Shown here: positions 7,841 to 16,763 of the stretch, in pieces
How positions within the stretch are numbered: the first letter of the stretch is position 1
Layout: each line of letters starts with the position of its first letter
DNA from: Candidatus Fimimorpha excrementavium
GTDB taxonomy: Bacteria; Bacillota; Clostridia; Lachnospirales; Lachnospiraceae
Assembly: GCA_018710785.1 (NCBI GenBank)
Contig: DVJD01000043.1
Location: 1-64,000, forward strand
Direction: 5' to 3'
DNA length: 64,000 nt
Translations under genes and position numbers: made by a program
The notes under the pieces: model-generated
The model's database searches: none
Told to the model about the DNA's origin: nothing
The model's input: only the letters and a program-made list of their open reading frames with translations

Positions 7841-9739
7841 CTATTCCAATTGGGAAGTCACATGTACCAGCATCTGCGTCTTTTTTTCCATCTCGGTATT
7901 TTTATCGCGCACAGTGACCGTAATCACAGCATCGCCCTGCCGGACGCCCTGTATCCTGCCTTTTTCATCTACAGTGGCAATCTCCGGGTGATCGCTTTCC
8001 CATTCGATTTCCAAAAGCGGTTCCAACAGATTTACCTGTGCGTCCACCACCAGTTTTCCCCCATAGATATCCTCAAAACTCTCCACAAAATCCTGATTCT
8101 GCGTCGTCATCAGATTCCATTGCCAGTTTTCTTCGTCAAAATACAGCGCATGGCTTCCCACCAAATCCGTAATGGCATATTCATTCCCATCCCCGTCGAT
8201 CATGGTACAGTTTAGAATATCCAAAAGGACATTGGATTCATCATAATTGTAGTTGGCAAAAATAACGCCAATATATTCCAGCGGAAAGGAATTGGTATCC
8301 TGAAACGGCAGTTCCATATGAACCGCATTATCCGGGGTGGTAAAAAAGCCATACGTCAAATCAGCAAACTGCCATCCCCGCTTATCTCCCTTCCCATTGT
8401 AAATGGAAAAAATAGAATACGCCGGATATACTTCGGAAAGATCTCTGGGGTGCGTAAAATCCTTTAATGTCAGGCGAACCGATGTCTCTGCCCGCACCTG
8501 CATCTTCAAAATATGATCCGGCAGAGGTGTTCTCACATTCTTCTCTGATAGGATCAGGGAAGGATCGGTTTCCAGAGGGATCTGCGTCAGATCCAGTTTC
8601 GTCTGTTCCATCGACTGCCCCCAAAATTCCATGCGCCCTTTCAGAAATCCCCCGACAGCCACGCCCACCAAAAGCAGCAGAACCAGTCCCATGCTTTTTA
8701 TGAACCGATTCCCTCTTTTCTTATCCCTTCCTGTTTCCTCTTTCGTTTCTTTTGTGACGGCGATCCGAATCCTTCCATTCACTATATCCAGGAGTTTTTG
8801 GATATCTTCCAGCATTTCAGACACGCTCTGGTACCTCTTACCCGGAAGAATCTGCAGCCCTTTCCGCAAAATCTCGTTTAACGTCTCTGCCGATACTTCT
8901 TTTTCATGGAGCAGAAGCCTGGAATAGGAAGAAACAAGCTCCCCTTCCTTTTCCAATTCTCTGTCTTCCGCCAGTTTTTCTCCCGTGATGATCTCATACA
9001 TGACGGCCGAAACCGAATATAGATCCGTCCACGGCCCTAACTCTTCTTTTCGGTGCAGCGTCACTTCGGGAGCCATATATTCCGGCTTTCCCATATAATA
9101 CTGCTCCTCGCTGGCAAATACGCTTCCATCCACGTAGACACTGTTAAAATCAAGCAACAGCACTTCCGTCGGGCAGCGGTCTTCCTCATCCGGCGTCAGC
9201 AAAAAGATATTATCTGGACTGATATCCAGATGAAGCATATTGTGGCTGTGAAACGGCTGCAGTGCATGGAGCAGATTTTTGATACACAGAATCACATCTG
9301 TCAGGGTATCAAACCGTTCTCCTCTTTCCATCCTCTCTGACAGCACCTGCCCTTTCTTCGCCGTCAAAACCGTGTAAAACGTCCCATTGGCTTCAAAAGA
9401 ATCCAAATTCTCCGCAATTCTGTCGCTCCCTACCGACGCCAATGTCAGATGCGCTTGATTTCCCAACAAAAAACTCTTTTTATGATACTGAAAAAAAGCG
9501 TCCGCCTCCGGTGCAATCTCCAGCTTCCAATCTGTATTTCTCTTGATTTTTTCCTGAGGTTCAAACGGATACAGTTCTTTAATCAACACGGTATGCGTAT
9601 ATTCCGGCATCAGCTCGTCCTGATAAAATGCCTGATATACGATGGAATTGGCTCCCTCACTGATATAGGCTTCAATGATATAACTTCTGTTCTTACTTTT
9701 TAATACAAACCCCTCCGGCAGGATACGTCTATGATCCAT
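7841..9739 (-). CDS. Membrane Ser/Thr-type protein kinase with Ig-like ectodomain
   Basis: A 632-aa protein. Residues about 18-325 form an eukaryotic-like kinase: glycine-loop-like EGANSIVYQA, a likely lysine in VLIKEL (K54), catalytic HLDISPDNIF (D172), LDFNS where DFG is expected (D197), and YMAPE (221-225). A basic stretch is followed by one membrane helix (about 350-367). The outer part ends in a BIG2/Ig-like domain (ATVDEKGRIQGVRQGDAVITV near the C-terminus). There are no PASTA repeats, so this is not the usual PrkC. AGGA lies 7 nt before the ATG. The next gene upstream (23 nt) is an uncharacterised partner, and a surface protein gene lies beyond. Ligand and targets are unknown; the kinase call rests on intact core motifs. 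Confidence 0.82.
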   Translation of the reverse strand: MDHRRILPEGFVLKSKNRSYIIEAYISEGANSIVYQAFYQDELMPEYTHTVLIKELYPFEPQEKIKRNTDWKLEIAPEADAFFQYHKKSFLLGNQAHLTLASVGSDRIAENLDSFEANGTFYTVLTAKKGQVLSERMERGERFDTLTDVILCIKNLLHALQPFHSHNMLHLDISPDNIFLLTPDEEDRCPTEVLLLDFNSVYVDGSVFASEEQYYMGKPEYMAPEVTLHRKEELGPWTDLYSVSAVMYEIITGEKLAEDRELEKEGELVSSYSRLLLHEKEVSAETLNEILRKGLQILPGKRYQSVSEMLEDIQKLLDIVNGRIRIAVTKETKEETGRDKKRGNRFIKSMGLVLLLLVGVAVGGFLKGRMEFWGQSMEQTKLDLTQIPLETDPSLILSEKNVRTPLPDHILKMQVRAETSVRLTLKDFTHPRDLSEVYPAYSIFSIYNGKGDKRGWQFADLTYGFFTTPDNAVHMELPFQDTNSFPLEYIGVIFANYNYDESNVLLDILNCTMIDGDGNEYAITDLVGSHALYFDEENWQWNLMTTQNQDFVESFEDIYGGKLVVDAQVNLLEPLLEIEWESDHPEIATVDEKGRIQGVRQGDAVITVTVRDKNTEMEKKTQMLVHVTSQLE

Positions 9740-9762
9740 TTTTCATTCCTTTCTCTACTATT

Positions 9763-10992
9763 TCATTTTTCCCGGCTTTCCGTCTTACAGGCAGTATTTT
9801 TCTTTTCCCGTCTTCCTACATAGGCCGCCATACGGTCTTTGCGGAATAACCGTCCAAGCATCCCTTCCATTCTCGTCACCATAAATTCTTCTTCATTTTC
9901 TTTATGAATCGCCTGCATGACAAGATAGTCAAAAGGACTGTGAAGATTGAGAAGCGCCATCCCACACCCGGACAGCATCAGATTGATCCGGCGATAATGC
10001 TCTTTCACCTGGCTTTTCCAATCGCCTTCTTTATCCGGTCCCATCCCCTCCGTCGCCAGATATAAGAGAATCAATGTCTTCCGGTTGACATCCTCTTTTC
10101 TGCGGTACATATCCTGTATCATTTTGGGCGTGGGCCAATACCGTTTGATTTCCTTTTGGAGCCAGGTATATCCTTTGGACTTCTTATCATAGGGTACTTC
10201 CATACGCAGGTATTCATTTACCACCCGCTCAATGCCATATTCTTTTTCTTCCACTTCCACCTGGCCGTCCGATTCACAGTACATCAATCGTTCCAACATT
10301 TTTACAAATTTCCGATAGGCAGTGTTATGATGCACGCCAAAATTTTCTCTATTCTCCTGGATAAACTGGCGCAGTTCTTCTTGCGTTCTAATATTTTTGA
10401 ATTTATTTTTAACGATAATTGTCTTCCTGCTTTTCTGTTCCGAATCGCTGGTCTCTCTGATTTGTTTCTGGTATTCCAATCGCCCATCAGGAAAGGGATT
10501 CTGCCAATACTCTTCGATCATACGCCTTGCCTCCGGATAATCCAACCCCTTCCTCAGACAAAACGCATAGATCAGTTCTTTGGGATTTCTATAATGAATC
10601 CCATTTTCTGCCGTGATTCCTAAAATATGCTCGGCGGCCGATTCGCTTAACCCAAGGGCAAAACATATCTTAAACAGTTCTTCCCTGTTTTTCGGCCGGT
10701 TACGGTTTCTAAGCCAATTGCGCACTTTTCTTGTCATACTTTCCTGCGTACTCTTTTTCTCCGTTTCATATTCCAGCAGTTTGGAAACCAAACGGTCCTG
10801 AATCGGCTCTTTTCCTGTATAAACATGCGTCAACAGCTCTGGAAATTTCCAGAATTTTACCCTGGCCTCCAAAAATTCTACGGCCCGCTCAATATCCACT
10901 CCGCAGGTCTCCATCATTTCGCAATCCCCATACTGCCCTTTTTCGCTTCCCCCCTGCTCCTTATCTTGTTTTAAACGGCTGTATTTTTTCAA
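9763..10992 (-). CDS. Uncharacterised protein linked to the kinase
   Basis: A 409-aa soluble, strongly charged and mostly helical protein that I do not assign to a named family. An N-terminal region (MTRKVRNWLRNRNRPKNREE then ELFKICFALGLSESAAEHIL) resembles the helix-turn-helix-like segment found in regulators that read cell-cycle or envelope state. The C-terminal half is a tandem helical array. The frame opens at a TTG (10992), while an ATG at 10917/10914 is an equally possible start. Ribosome binding sites are weak for all. It ends 23 nt before the kinase gene, so the two are surely cotranscribed and it may be the kinase's cytoplasmic substrate or adaptor. That last point is inference. Confidence 0.65.
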   Translation of the reverse strand: MKKYSRLKQDKEQGGSEKGQYGDCEMMETCGVDIERAVEFLEARVKFWKFPELLTHVYTGKEPIQDRLVSKLLEYETEKKSTQESMTRKVRNWLRNRNRPKNREELFKICFALGLSESAAEHILGITAENGIHYRNPKELIYAFCLRKGLDYPEARRMIEEYWQNPFPDGRLEYQKQIRETSDSEQKSRKTIIVKNKFKNIRTQEELRQFIQENRENFGVHHNTAYRKFVKMLERLMYCESDGQVEVEEKEYGIERVVNEYLRMEVPYDKKSKGYTWLQKEIKRYWPTPKMIQDMYRRKEDVNRKTLILLYLATEGMGPDKEGDWKSQVKEHYRRINLMLSGCGMALLNLHSPFDYLVMQAIHKENEEEFMVTRMEGMLGRLFRKDRMAAYVGRREKKNTACKTESREK

Positions 10993-11268
10993 ATCTTTCT
11001 CACTATCCCCTGTCCGAAAATGTTACTATTTTATTAAGATTATACACCATTCTTATTCTCGTATCCAGTACGAGAATTTCCAAAACGGTACAATCGTTTT
11101 TACTATAACAAATCTATTCAACCAGCACAGTAACATTTTTCCGTTTCTGTATCCAAACAAACCAAAATCTTTTGATTCTCTCATTTTTTTTCGATTATAC
11201 GTTCATAAATTATTCATATTTTTTATCTGAAATCCCCTTCGCGCAAAACGCCAATACAAAGTGAAAAA
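10993..11268. other. Intergenic region, AT-rich, no gene seen
   Basis: About 275 nt between the kinase-partner gene and the terminator of the surface protein gene. It is AT-rich, with a short partial palindrome TCTCGTATCCAGTACGAGA near 11055-11080 that could be an operator for the kinase operon. I see no convincing coding sequence or RNA. Confidence 0.4.
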
Positions 11269-11320
11269 CCGGCCGGAAGGAGCGTACCTTTTTCCCTATC
11301 GGTACGCTCCCTCCGGCCGG
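11269..11320 (-). terminator. Strong rho-independent terminator
   Basis: On the minus strand CCGGCCGGAGGGAGCGTACC is followed by a 12-nt loop and GGTACGCTCCTTCCGGCCGG, then TTTTTC. The near-perfect 20-bp stem plus U tract terminates the surface protein gene, whose stop is 74 nt upstream. Its AAGGAGCGTACC / TTTTTCCC core resembles the long palindrome at 46712-46865. Confidence 0.85.
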
Positions 11321-11393
11321 ATATCCTCTTTAAAACAGGCTCTTCTCTCCATGCGTTTCGCAATCACCTGTATAAAATTATAACAACGGGCAA

Positions 11394-13208
11394 TCACCTG
11401 CGCCCTCTTTTTTTGCTTCCAAGCACGTAAGCGCCCACTACGCCGGATCCCACAAATCCGGCTGCAAATATCGCCATGGACAAGGGGTCTCCCGTATCGG
11501 CTGCCGCATTATCCTTTGTCTCGTCCTCGGTCTTTGTCTCCTCCGAATTTGTCATCGCTGATGTCCCAGGCTCGCTTTCTGCCGGATTTGTCCCGGCTGG
11601 TGTTTCCGGTTCGGTTTCCCCTGGTTTTGTCCCGGCTGGCGTCTCCGGTTCGGTTTCTCCTGGTTTTGTCCCGGCTGGCGTCTCCGGTTCACTCCCCTCT
11701 GGTTCTGTCTCCGCGGGTGTCTCCGGCTCGCTCGGATATACGACGTGATCCCCTTCCAGCATGCGAGCGGTCACAAGATACTGGGAGCAATGAGAAACCG
11801 GAATGGTAATATATCTTGTCAACTCATCTCCCCAGAGTGCCGGTTCCATGGTAAATACGGCTTCTCCTTCATACTTCAATACGTTTTCCGCTTCATCACA
11901 GAAATAAATATATCCTTTTTCTGAACCTATAAAATCATAGGTCTTAATCCGGGTTCCTTCCGGCAGTACACCGCTGTGTTCAAACTTTACTGCCATCGTA
12001 TCTTCTTCCGTTGGCGTCCAATCTCCCATGTTTGATCCTGCCGTGGCAAACAGTACATCCAGATTAATTTCTGTCACCGTCTGAATCTCTGCTCCGTCAA
12101 ATATCCAATAAAATGTCGGCTGAGATTCCGCTCCCAAAAACTGGACAGTCAGTTTCTTTTGACTGTCTTTCAATTGCTGAACGGTTTCGGCTGGCATAAT
12201 ATAATCCTGAGATGGAGATATTGCCCCGCATGTAATCTGGACTTCGGAAACACTGGGATCCTCCAATTCTTCTTTCACATATTCCGATGGAAATTCCAGA
12301 AATATGGTATCCTCTCCGGGTTCCGTCGACGGCTCGGTCTCGGCTGGTGTCTCCGGTTCCGTCTCTGGTTCTGTGGAAGGTTCCGTCTCGGCTGGCGTCT
12401 CTGGTTCCGTCTCTACCGGAGTTTCCGGCTCCGTCTCGGCTGGTGTCTCCGGTTCGGTTTCCGGTTCCGTCGATGGTTCCGTCGGCTCGGTAATATGATC
12501 TCCCGTCAGCTTTGTATCCGTCACAACCACCTTCGCGCAGCGTTTCAGCACCACATTCATATAACTATTTATGTCTCCCCAGCTTTCTGTTTCCGGTGCA
12601 AACGACACCTCTCCTCCATACTCCATGGTTCCGTTTGCCTCATCATAGAAATAGAAAAATCCGGTACCGTTTCGGTCGGTGTCCAACGCACGGGTCTTAA
12701 ATACTGTCCCCTCCGGCAGCGCTCCCGCATGTCCAAAGTCCAGAACGACACTGTTTACGGTATCCGGTATTCCGGCTTCCCCGCTTCCACGATTAATATT
12801 AGCATCCAAAACCACATCCATCACTGTCTGAATCTGGCTTCCGTCAAATACCCAGTAATACGGCGGAAAATCCTCTGCCGCGTTTACCTTTACGCTAAGC
12901 GTCTTACCGCTGTCCTTTAACTTCTGCAAGGTATCTGCCGGGACACAGTGACTCCCCCATACATGATGCCTCAATTCCACCGAAATACTCTGCACCGACG
13001 GATCCGCAATCTGCTGCGCCACATAATTCACCGGAAATTCTTTATAAACACCACCAGTCATCGGCTGTTCTATCTCATTTCCTCCAACCGCGTCTCCTGC
13101 GACCGCAGCCGTGTCGGCCGCGCTGCCTTCTGCCATACCGACCACGCCGCTTCCCGCCAAAGACATGGCTAAAAAGGCGGCGGCCGATACCATCTTCCAT
13201 CTTCTCAT
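11394..13208 (-). CDS. Secreted surface protein with two repeat domains and Glu-Pro-Thr linkers
   Basis: A 604-aa exported protein. It starts with a signal peptide (MRRWKMVSAAAFLAMSLAG, cleavage near residue 30). Two homologous domains follow (about 55-240 and 300-500). Each contains a YYWVFDG / FYWIFDG segment, an LPEGT...KT segment, and a SWGD / LWGDE...Y end. The domains are separated and followed by low-complexity TEPETPAE-type linkers, typical of wall-spanning stalks. The C-terminus is ADTGD, a hydrophobic helix, and KKRGRR, which resembles a degenerate sortase signal without the leucine-proline pair. AAGGAGG lies 7 nt before the ATG. A terminator follows. Adhesin or binding roles are possible but unproven. 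Confidence 0.8.
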   Translation of the reverse strand: MRRWKMVSAAAFLAMSLAGSGVVGMAEGSAADTAAVAGDAVGGNEIEQPMTGGVYKEFPVNYVAQQIADPSVQSISVELRHHVWGSHCVPADTLQKLKDSGKTLSVKVNAAEDFPPYYWVFDGSQIQTVMDVVLDANINRGSGEAGIPDTVNSVVLDFGHAGALPEGTVFKTRALDTDRNGTGFFYFYDEANGTMEYGGEVSFAPETESWGDINSYMNVVLKRCAKVVVTDTKLTGDHITEPTEPSTEPETEPETPAETEPETPVETEPETPAETEPSTEPETEPETPAETEPSTEPGEDTIFLEFPSEYVKEELEDPSVSEVQITCGAISPSQDYIMPAETVQQLKDSQKKLTVQFLGAESQPTFYWIFDGAEIQTVTEINLDVLFATAGSNMGDWTPTEEDTMAVKFEHSGVLPEGTRIKTYDFIGSEKGYIYFCDEAENVLKYEGEAVFTMEPALWGDELTRYITIPVSHCSQYLVTARMLEGDHVVYPSEPETPAETEPEGSEPETPAGTKPGETEPETPAGTKPGETEPETPAGTNPAESEPGTSAMTNSEETKTEDETKDNAAADTGDPLSMAIFAAGFVGSGVVGAYVLGSKKRGRR

Positions 13209-13639
13209 CTTCGTTCCTCCTTCTGTTTTTTGTAATAAATGTACATGCTATGAAAGCTGACTGCCCCTGTTCTTCATACTTTCGCAGCCACCGCCTGTAT
13301 CCGCGCTTTCCATTCCGCCTTCGGCGCAACCCGCACTCTTACCGGCTTGTCCGTCCGATGTCTGTGAGCCATCACTGCCATCACCTCCTGCCTCACAGCC
13401 GCCGTCCGGAGCTTTCATAATAAAATGTCCGCCGGACCTCCCCCTCTGCCGCTTCTGCCGTCCATTCTTTTGCCTTGTACCGAATAGGAGACTTCCTTGC
13501 TTCTGCATTTTATGCCGTTTATTATACAACACTGCTTTTTCGGATCCCGTAACTTCTTTCCACCTCCAAACCACACGGCGTCTGCTCACAAGACCGCGGC
13601 TTTCCTCCGCCTTTCTATAAAGATGTACCCCGCCGACAT
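13209..13639. other. Intergenic region with one doubtful small ORF
   Basis: About 430 nt between pat's terminator and the surface protein gene. The only candidate is a minus-strand 32-codon frame (13274-13372, beginning MAHRHRTDKP). AGGAGG lies about 11 nt upstream of it. It is very basic, unlike anything I can name, and its reality is uncertain. Longer frames here are low-complexity and unsupported. Confidence 0.3.
13274..13372 (-). CDS. Possible 32-aa basic small protein
   Basis: A short frame beginning MAHRHRTDKPVRVR. The upstream AGGAGG is 11 nt from this ATG and only 2 nt from an earlier in-frame ATG. It is highly basic and ends in AVAAKV. There is no homology call, no structure, and spacing is not ideal. 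It is listed only because it is the sole frame in this gap with a Shine-Dalgarno sequence. Confidence 0.2.
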   Translation of the reverse strand: MAHRHRTDKPVRVRVAPKAEWKARIQAVAAKV

Positions 13640-13683
13640 ACAAAAAAAGAACCCGGCTGTACAGCTTGCATACAGCGGATTCT
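13640..13683 (-). terminator. Terminator after acetyltransferase gene
   Basis: The minus strand reads GAATCCGCTGT, loop, ACAGCCGGGTTC, followed by seven T residues. It lies directly downstream of the acetyltransferase stop at 13692. Confidence 0.75.
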
Positions 13684-13691
13684 TTTTTCAT

Positions 13692-14225
13692 CTATACTTT
13701 TTGAAACGGCCTCCACGGCTTGGGAGGAACGGTGTGGCAGCCGATCATTTTCTCCATCCACACAATGTCCCACCAACGCCCCTGTTTATAGCCGCACTGC
13801 GTAAAATGTCCAACCAGACGGTATCCCTCTTTTTCATGAAAAGCGATACTGCTCGGATTGGGATATGCGATGCAGGCGTTTAGATTTGTCACGCACTGCC
13901 TTTTCAGCAATTCTTCCAATCTTTGATACAGCTTCCGGCCGATCCCCATCCTATGATATGCCCGATCCACATAAATCGAGACTTCTGCCGACCACATATA
14001 GGCGGCTCTGTCATGAAACGATGAAGCATACGCATAGCCGACGATCCTTCCATCTTCCACTGCGACCAGGTAAGGATATGCTTCCAGAACAGACGCAATC
14101 CGTCTTTTAAATTCCTCCGCCGTGGGAACCTCACACTCAAATGTAACGGCAGTCTCCCTTACATAGGGGGCATAGATCTCCAAAAGTCTGAGAGCGTCCG
14201 CAACGCGTGCTACTCGAATTTCCAT
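13692..14225 (-). CDS. GNAT N-acetyltransferase (phosphinothricin-acetyltransferase type)
   Basis: A 177-aa single-domain GNAT enzyme of the Pat/YncA-like family that acetylates small amines such as phosphinothricin or methionine sulfoximine. Seen: TFECEVPTAEEFKRRI, GYAYASSFHDRAAY, SIYVDRAYHRMGIGRKLY (acetyl-CoA loop), and NPSSIAFHEKEGYRLVGHF, all hallmark segments. The start MEIRVAR has GGAGG 5 nt upstream. An upstream extension to 14282 would run through a hairpin and is rejected. The natural substrate cannot be told from sequence. It lies downstream of tex with a hairpin between. Confidence 0.85.
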   Translation of the reverse strand: MEIRVARVADALRLLEIYAPYVRETAVTFECEVPTAEEFKRRIASVLEAYPYLVAVEDGRIVGYAYASSFHDRAAYMWSAEVSIYVDRAYHRMGIGRKLYQRLEELLKRQCVTNLNACIAYPNPSSIAFHEKEGYRLVGHFTQCGYKQGRWWDIVWMEKMIGCHTVPPKPWRPFQKV

Positions 14226-14241
14226 TTTGTCCTCCACTACA

Positions 14242-14279
14242 CCATGGATGGGGACGCTGTCCGCGCTCCCCATCCATGG
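14242..14279 (-). other. 13-bp perfect hairpin between tex and acetyltransferase gene
   Basis: CCATGGATGGGGA and its exact complement flank a 12-nt loop. It follows tex on the minus strand and precedes the ribosome binding site of the next gene by a few nt. There is no U tract, so it may be a processing or partial-termination site rather than a full terminator. Confidence 0.55.
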
Positions 14280-14314
14280 CAATTATTGTTCTATTCCTTT
14301 TATCATACCATTCC

Positions 14315-16453
14315 TTACAGCTTCATCGTAAGCTGAATCCGTTTTTTCGCCAGATCGACGCTCATAACCTTCACTTCCACGATATCGCCCACGCTGACCG
14401 CCTCCAATGGATGTTTGATATAGCGCTCCGTCATCTGAGAGATATGAACCAGGCCATCCTGATGCACGCCAATATCCACAAAAGCGCCGAAGTCAATGAC
14501 ATTGCGCACCGTTCCCTTTAAAATCATACCAGGCTTTAAATCCTTCATTTCCAGGACATCGGTTCGCAAGATCGGTTTCGGCATCTCATCTCTGGGATCT
14601 CTGGCCGGTTTTTCCAGCTCCTGTATGATGTCGTCCAGCGTCATCTCGCCGATCCCCAGTGTATGCGCCATCGTCTTCCGATTCATCTTCTTTCCGATCC
14701 CCTTCAGCTCACCGGTCAGGATTCCCTCGGAGGCCACTCCCATCTGCTCCAAAATGGCCCTGGCCGCCTCATAGCTTTCCGGGTGAACGGCGGTCGCATC
14801 CAGCGGATTGTCGCCTCCCTGTATGCGCAGAAATCCAGCGCACTGCTCGAAAGCCTTCGGTCCCAGCTTGGCTACTTTCAGAAGCTGTCTGCGATTCGTA
14901 AAACGGCCATTCTCCTCCCGGTACGCTACGATATTCTTTGCAATGGTTTTGCTGACCCCCGAAATATACGAGAGCAGGGAGGCCGAAGCCGTATTCAGAT
15001 CCACCCCCACATGGTTGACGCAGTCCTCCACCACGCCGTGGAGCGCCTCGCCCAGTTTTTTCTGATTCATATCATGCTGATACTGTCCGACGCCGATGGA
15101 CTTGGGATCAATCTTTACCAGTTCTGCCAGGGGATCCTGTACCCGTCTGGCAATGGAGACGGCGCTTCTCTGTCCCACATCAAAATTGGGAAATTCTTCG
15201 GTGGCCAGTTTGCTGGCCGAATATACGGAAGCCCCCGCTTCATTGGTAATCACATATTTTACATCGGATTTCCACTTTTTTAACATATCCACAAGAATCA
15301 TTTCCGATTCCCTGGATGCCGTCCCATTTCCCACAGATATCAATGTCACATGGTAACGGTCAATGAGCTGTCTCACCGTCTTTTCTGCTTCTTCCACTTT
15401 ATTCTGCGGAGCGGTGGGATAGATGACGACGTTATCCAGGACTTTTCCGGTCTCATCCACCACGGCCAGCTTACACCCGGTACGAAAGGCCGGATCCCAT
15501 CCCAGAACCACCTGGCCTGCAATGGGCGGCTGCATCAGAAGCTGCGTCAGATTCTTTCCAAATACCTTGATGGAATTGTCTTCTGCTTTCTCTGTCATAT
15601 CGCTGCGTATTTCCCGCTCTATGGCCGGAGCAATCAGACGTTTGTAAGCGTCTGCCGCCGCTGCCCGAAGGGCCGGTGCGGTCACCGGATTTTCTCTCAC
15701 AATGCATTGCCGTTCCAGATACTGCAGAATTTTATCTTCCGGCGCTTCCACCTTAACGGTTAAAAATTTCTCATTTTCTCCGCGGTTAATTGCCAGCACT
15801 CGATGATCCGCCACCTTCCTCACCGGTTCACTGTACTGATAATACTGGCTGTATACCGATTCCTGCGCAGCATCCTTGGCCGCCGTCACAAGCATTCCCT
15901 CTTTTACCGTCATCTGTCGGATACGCGTGCGGTACTCTGCATGGTCGGAAATACTCTCCGCTATGATATCCAGAGCGCCCGCTATGGCTTCCTGTACATC
16001 TTTCACACCTTTTTCTTCATCGACATAGGATGCGGCGGCTTTTTCCAACGGTTCTTCCATCTGCTGCATCACGATCTGATTCGCAAGAGGTTCCAGCCCC
16101 TTTTCCTTTGCAATCGTAGCTCTTGTTCTCCTCTTTGGGCGATACGGCCGGTACAAATCGTCCACAGCCACCAGCGTGTCCGCCGCCTCAATCTCTGCCC
16201 GCAGTTCGTCCGTCAACGCCCCCTGTTCTTCAATTGTCGCCAGGACGCTTTCCTTTTTCTCTTCCAGATTGCGAAGGTAATGCAGACGTTCATCCAAATT
16301 ACGAAGTATCTCATCATTCAATCCGCCGTGCATTTCTTTTCTATAACGTGCGATAAATGGAATGGTATTCCCCTCATCAATCAGGGTAATGACCGCTTCC
16401 ACCTGACTCGCTTTGATATTCAGCTCTTCCTGCAATTTTTTTACAATATCCAT
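14315..16453 (-). CDS. tex: Tex-family RNA-binding transcription accessory protein
   Basis: Tex is a conserved cytosolic nucleic-acid-binding protein tied to transcription and ribosome stress. The 712-aa length is normal. Domains in order: N-terminal helical Tex_N (IPFIARYRKEMHGGLND near residue 30), a YqgF-like RNase H fold (VVLGWDPAFRTGCKLAVVD, about 320-340), and a helix-hairpin-helix stretch (DLNTASASLLSYISGVSK, then ENGRFTNRRQLL). The C-terminal S1 domain (GTVRNVIDFGAFVDIGV) covers the last 75 residues. The start is weakly supported (GGAG 10 nt upstream). It is transcribed away from the DUF4190-like gene. Confidence 0.93.
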   Translation of the reverse strand: MDIVKKLQEELNIKASQVEAVITLIDEGNTIPFIARYRKEMHGGLNDEILRNLDERLHYLRNLEEKKESVLATIEEQGALTDELRAEIEAADTLVAVDDLYRPYRPKRRTRATIAKEKGLEPLANQIVMQQMEEPLEKAAASYVDEEKGVKDVQEAIAGALDIIAESISDHAEYRTRIRQMTVKEGMLVTAAKDAAQESVYSQYYQYSEPVRKVADHRVLAINRGENEKFLTVKVEAPEDKILQYLERQCIVRENPVTAPALRAAAADAYKRLIAPAIEREIRSDMTEKAEDNSIKVFGKNLTQLLMQPPIAGQVVLGWDPAFRTGCKLAVVDETGKVLDNVVIYPTAPQNKVEEAEKTVRQLIDRYHVTLISVGNGTASRESEMILVDMLKKWKSDVKYVITNEAGASVYSASKLATEEFPNFDVGQRSAVSIARRVQDPLAELVKIDPKSIGVGQYQHDMNQKKLGEALHGVVEDCVNHVGVDLNTASASLLSYISGVSKTIAKNIVAYREENGRFTNRRQLLKVAKLGPKAFEQCAGFLRIQGGDNPLDATAVHPESYEAARAILEQMGVASEGILTGELKGIGKKMNRKTMAHTLGIGEMTLDDIIQELEKPARDPRDEMPKPILRTDVLEMKDLKPGMILKGTVRNVIDFGAFVDIGVHQDGLVHISQMTERYIKHPLEAVSVGDIVEVKVMSVDLAKKRIQLTMKL

Positions 16454-16623
16454 ATCTGAATTTCTCCATTTCTGCCAATTTTACAGACGCACCACAGTCG
16501 GATCATGCTCAGATCCGCCCGGTCAAACGCCATGCCAACCGTCCCATCTATTATAGTAAAAAGCGAACCACAAGACAACCCTTTTCTTCCGCTCCCCCAG
16601 GACAAACGCATAAATGAATAAGA
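16454..16623. other. Divergent intergenic region, no gene seen
   Basis: The gap between tex (minus) and the DUF4190-like gene (plus) is about 310 nt in all. This first half shows no coding sequence or clear RNA. The second half holds the palindrome/promoter listed separately and an untranslated leader. Confidence 0.4.
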
Positions 16624-16662
16624 AAAGAAACAATTGTTTCTTTCCCCGTTTCATGATAAAAT
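16624..16662 (+). promoter_or_regulatory. Promoter with 20-bp palindromic operator
   Basis: AAAGAAACAATTGTTTCTTT (16624-16643) is a perfect 20-bp palindrome. Its right half contains TTGTTT (16634-16639), which with TAAAAT (16657-16662) forms a 17-nt-spaced promoter. A dimeric repressor bound here would block RNA polymerase. The downstream gene starts at 16764. Confidence 0.6.
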
Positions 16663-16763
16663 CTATGCAACAGTGTACCCTCAGACATACATTCCCATGT
16701 CTGGCGCCATGCTGTTTTGTACATCTGTCAATGTATAAATGAAATAGAAATGAGGTAAGTTTT

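Noticed and set aside
11476-12498. Plus-strand frames rich in Ser/Val/Gly over the surface protein gene
   Set aside because: They are complements of the TEPETP linker repeats on the minus strand and have no start signals.
13248-13691. 147-codon minus-strand frame beginning MKKESAVCKL
   Set aside because: Low-complexity Gly/Arg composition, no Shine-Dalgarno sequence, and it runs through the terminator of the acetyltransferase gene.
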